Positions 5,116-6,155 of a stretch of 6,155 nucleotides of DNA are shown here, piece after piece. A model generated the notes under the pieces. That model was not told the DNA's origin. It searched no databases and worked only from the letters and a program-made list of their open reading frames with translations. The first letter of the stretch is position 1; each line of letters opens with the position of its first letter. The stretch comes from JACPXH01 sp964409225 (lineage in GTDB: Bacteria > Patescibacteriota > Minisyncoccia > JACPXH01). Made by a program: the position numbers and the translations under genes. Location of the stretch: positions 1 to 6,155 of the forward strand of contig CAYPCM010000035.1 in NCBI GenBank assembly GCA_964409225.1, read 5' to 3'.

Positions 5116-6155
5116 ATGCGCCGCAAGATTTCGAATATCGAGATTGCGCAAATCCTCACCGACATCTCGATCTACCTCGAGATGGATTCGGTGCCGTTTA
5201 AACCCCGCGCGTACGAGAAAGTGGCGCAAGCGATCGAATCCCTCGCCGAGCCCATTGCCGACATCTATGCTGGCGGTGGGTTGAAGGCGGTTGAGGAAGT
5301 CCCCGGCGTGGGAGAGGGGATTGGCGAGAAAATCGAAGAGCTTTTGAAAACAGGGCGCCTCAAGTACTACGAGGCGCTCAAGAAGAAAATTCCGGTGGAC
5401 GTGGGGGGCCTCTCGGCGATCGAGGGCGTGGGGCCGAAAATGATAAAGGCACTGTGGCAAAAACTCCGCGTGCGAACGCTCGCAGATCTCGAACGCGCAG
5501 CCCGAGCGGGCAGAATTCGGAAACTAGCGGGTTTTGGCGCAAAAACCGAAGCAAACATACTTACCGGCATTGAGTTTTTGAGGCAGTCAGGCGGCCGGCA
5601 CCTGCTCGGGGTCGTACTCCCCACCGTTCGCGAAGTCGTTTCCCGCCTTGAGGTTGTGCCGGGCGTGACCAGGGCGATCGCTGCTGGCTCCATCCGGCGC
5701 AGGCAGGAAACCGTGGGCGATGCCGACATCCTCGTGGTTTCCGGCAAGCCAGCGAAAGTTATGGAGGTTTTCGTCAACATGCCCGAGGTGGGGCATGTGT
5801 ACGCTCACGGCGAGACCAAAAGCATGGTGCGGCTAAAAAACGGGCTTGACGTGGATGTGCGTGTTGTGCCGGCAGCGAGTTTCGGGGCTGCGCTTAACTA
5901 CTTCACCGGCTCCAAAGAGCACAACGTGGCGCTTCGAGAACTCGCCATCAAAAAAGGATGGAAATTATCAGAGTACGGGTTGTTCAAGGGCAAAAAGCAG
6001 ATTGCGGGCCGCACCGAAGAAGATCTCTACAAAAGGTTTGGGTTAGACTACATCCCGCCGGAGCTGCGTGAGATGACGGGCGAAATTGAAGCGGCGCGCA
6101 CGGGCAAACTCCCAAAACTTATCGGGTACGACGATCTCAAGGGCGATCTGCAGGT
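5116..6155 (+). CDS. polX: Family X DNA polymerase PolX, N-terminal 346 residues (PHP domain beyond the window)
   Basis: Bacterial/archaeal PolX is a gap-filling DNA polymerase with a C-terminal PHP domain giving 3'-5' exonuclease and AP-endonuclease activity. The frame from ATG 5116 is open to the window end. An 8-kDa-like domain begins at IEIAQILTDISIYLEM and holds FKPRAYEKVAQAIE (28-41). Helix-hairpin-helix motifs are VPGVGEGIGEKI (62-73) and IEGVGPKMI (102-110), with a third hairpin-like LAGFGAKTE (137-145). The palm follows: AAGSIRRRQETVGDADILV (189-207) with metal ligands D202 and D204, and LDVDVRVV (244-251) with the third aspartate D247. YFTGSKEHN (262-270) is the conserved nucleotide-binding TGS region, and LFKGKKQIAGRTEEDLY lies near 289-305. 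The window stops at LIGYDDLKGDLQ, exactly where the PHP domain usually starts (GDLHxHT). The start is one base after the transporter's stop, so it is the fourth gene of the EndoQ operon. Confidence 0.93.
   Translation, partial: MRRKISNIEIAQILTDISIYLEMDSVPFKPRAYEKVAQAIESLAEPIADIYAGGGLKAVEEVPGVGEGIGEKIEELLKTGRLKYYEALKKKIPVDVGGLSAIEGVGPKMIKALWQKLRVRTLADLERAARAGRIRKLAGFGAKTEANILTGIEFLRQSGGRHLLGVVLPTVREVVSRLEVVPGVTRAIAAGSIRRRQETVGDADILVVSGKPAKVMEVFVNMPEVGHVYAHGETKSMVRLKNGLDVDVRVVPAASFGAALNYFTGSKEHNVALRELAIKKGWKLSEYGLFKGKKQIAGRTEEDLYKRFGLDYIPPELREMTGEIEAARTGKLPKLIGYDDLKGDLQ

Noticed and set aside
5071..5808. Minus-strand ORFs of 129, 137 and 73 codons opposite polX
   Set aside because: They are antisense shadows: the plus frame shows unmistakable PolX helix-hairpin-helix and palm motifs across the same bases.
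1..6155. Mobile element, CRISPR array or RNA gene
   Set aside because: I found no direct-repeat array, transposase or integrase motif, terminal inverted repeats or tRNA-like cloverleaf by eye. A covariance-model search would be needed to exclude small RNAs.

Overview
The window reads as a compact bacterial chromosome segment, fairly GC-rich, with short intergenic gaps and eight protein-coding genes (two cut by the window edges). Two of the eight are microproteins shorter than 55 residues. I see no tRNA, rRNA, CRISPR array, insertion sequence or integrase. The lineage cannot be fixed from sequence alone. The tight packing, the orphan small membrane proteins and an edge gene that resembles, from memory, uncharacterised proteins of candidate-phyla (Patescibacteria-like) genomes suggest an uncultured bacterium from a metagenome, but this is weak inference.

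Region 1 (1-1876) has a divergent promoter block (about 362-521). Leftward runs a conserved-looking hypothetical protein that leaves the window at base 1. Rightward runs a two-gene operon: a 94-residue zinc-ribbon protein, then a 352-residue aminoglycoside-phosphotransferase-fold protein. In the latter the catalytic aspartate of the HGDxHxxN loop appears to be missing, so it is a candidate pseudokinase. A perfect 18-bp palindrome overlaps the predicted -10 of the rightward promoter and looks like an operator.

Region 2 (1877-2263) starts with a perfect 12-bp-stem hairpin, probably a bidirectional terminator. It separates the rightward operon from a leftward pair of microproteins of 51 and 40 residues. 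Each has a single predicted membrane span and its own Shine-Dalgarno, and they are coupled by a TGATG stop/start overlap. A short divergent control region with an inverted repeat around TATGAT lies between them and the next operon.

Region 3 (2264-6155) is a rightward operon with gaps of only 6, 4 and 1 nt: an endonuclease Q (EndoQ) family PHP nuclease, a DUF2268-like HExxH metallopeptidase, an EamA/DMT-type ten-span membrane protein, and a family X DNA polymerase (polX) truncated just before its PHP domain. EndoQ nicks 5' of deaminated bases and PolX fills short gaps, so the first and last genes could supply the incision and resynthesis steps of one repair route. The EndoQ protein ends in QASLF, which resembles the bacterial sliding-clamp binding motif. 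The most interesting items are the EndoQ-PolX repair operon with its embedded peptidase and transporter, the candidate pseudokinase with its zinc-ribbon partner, and the coupled membrane microproteins.
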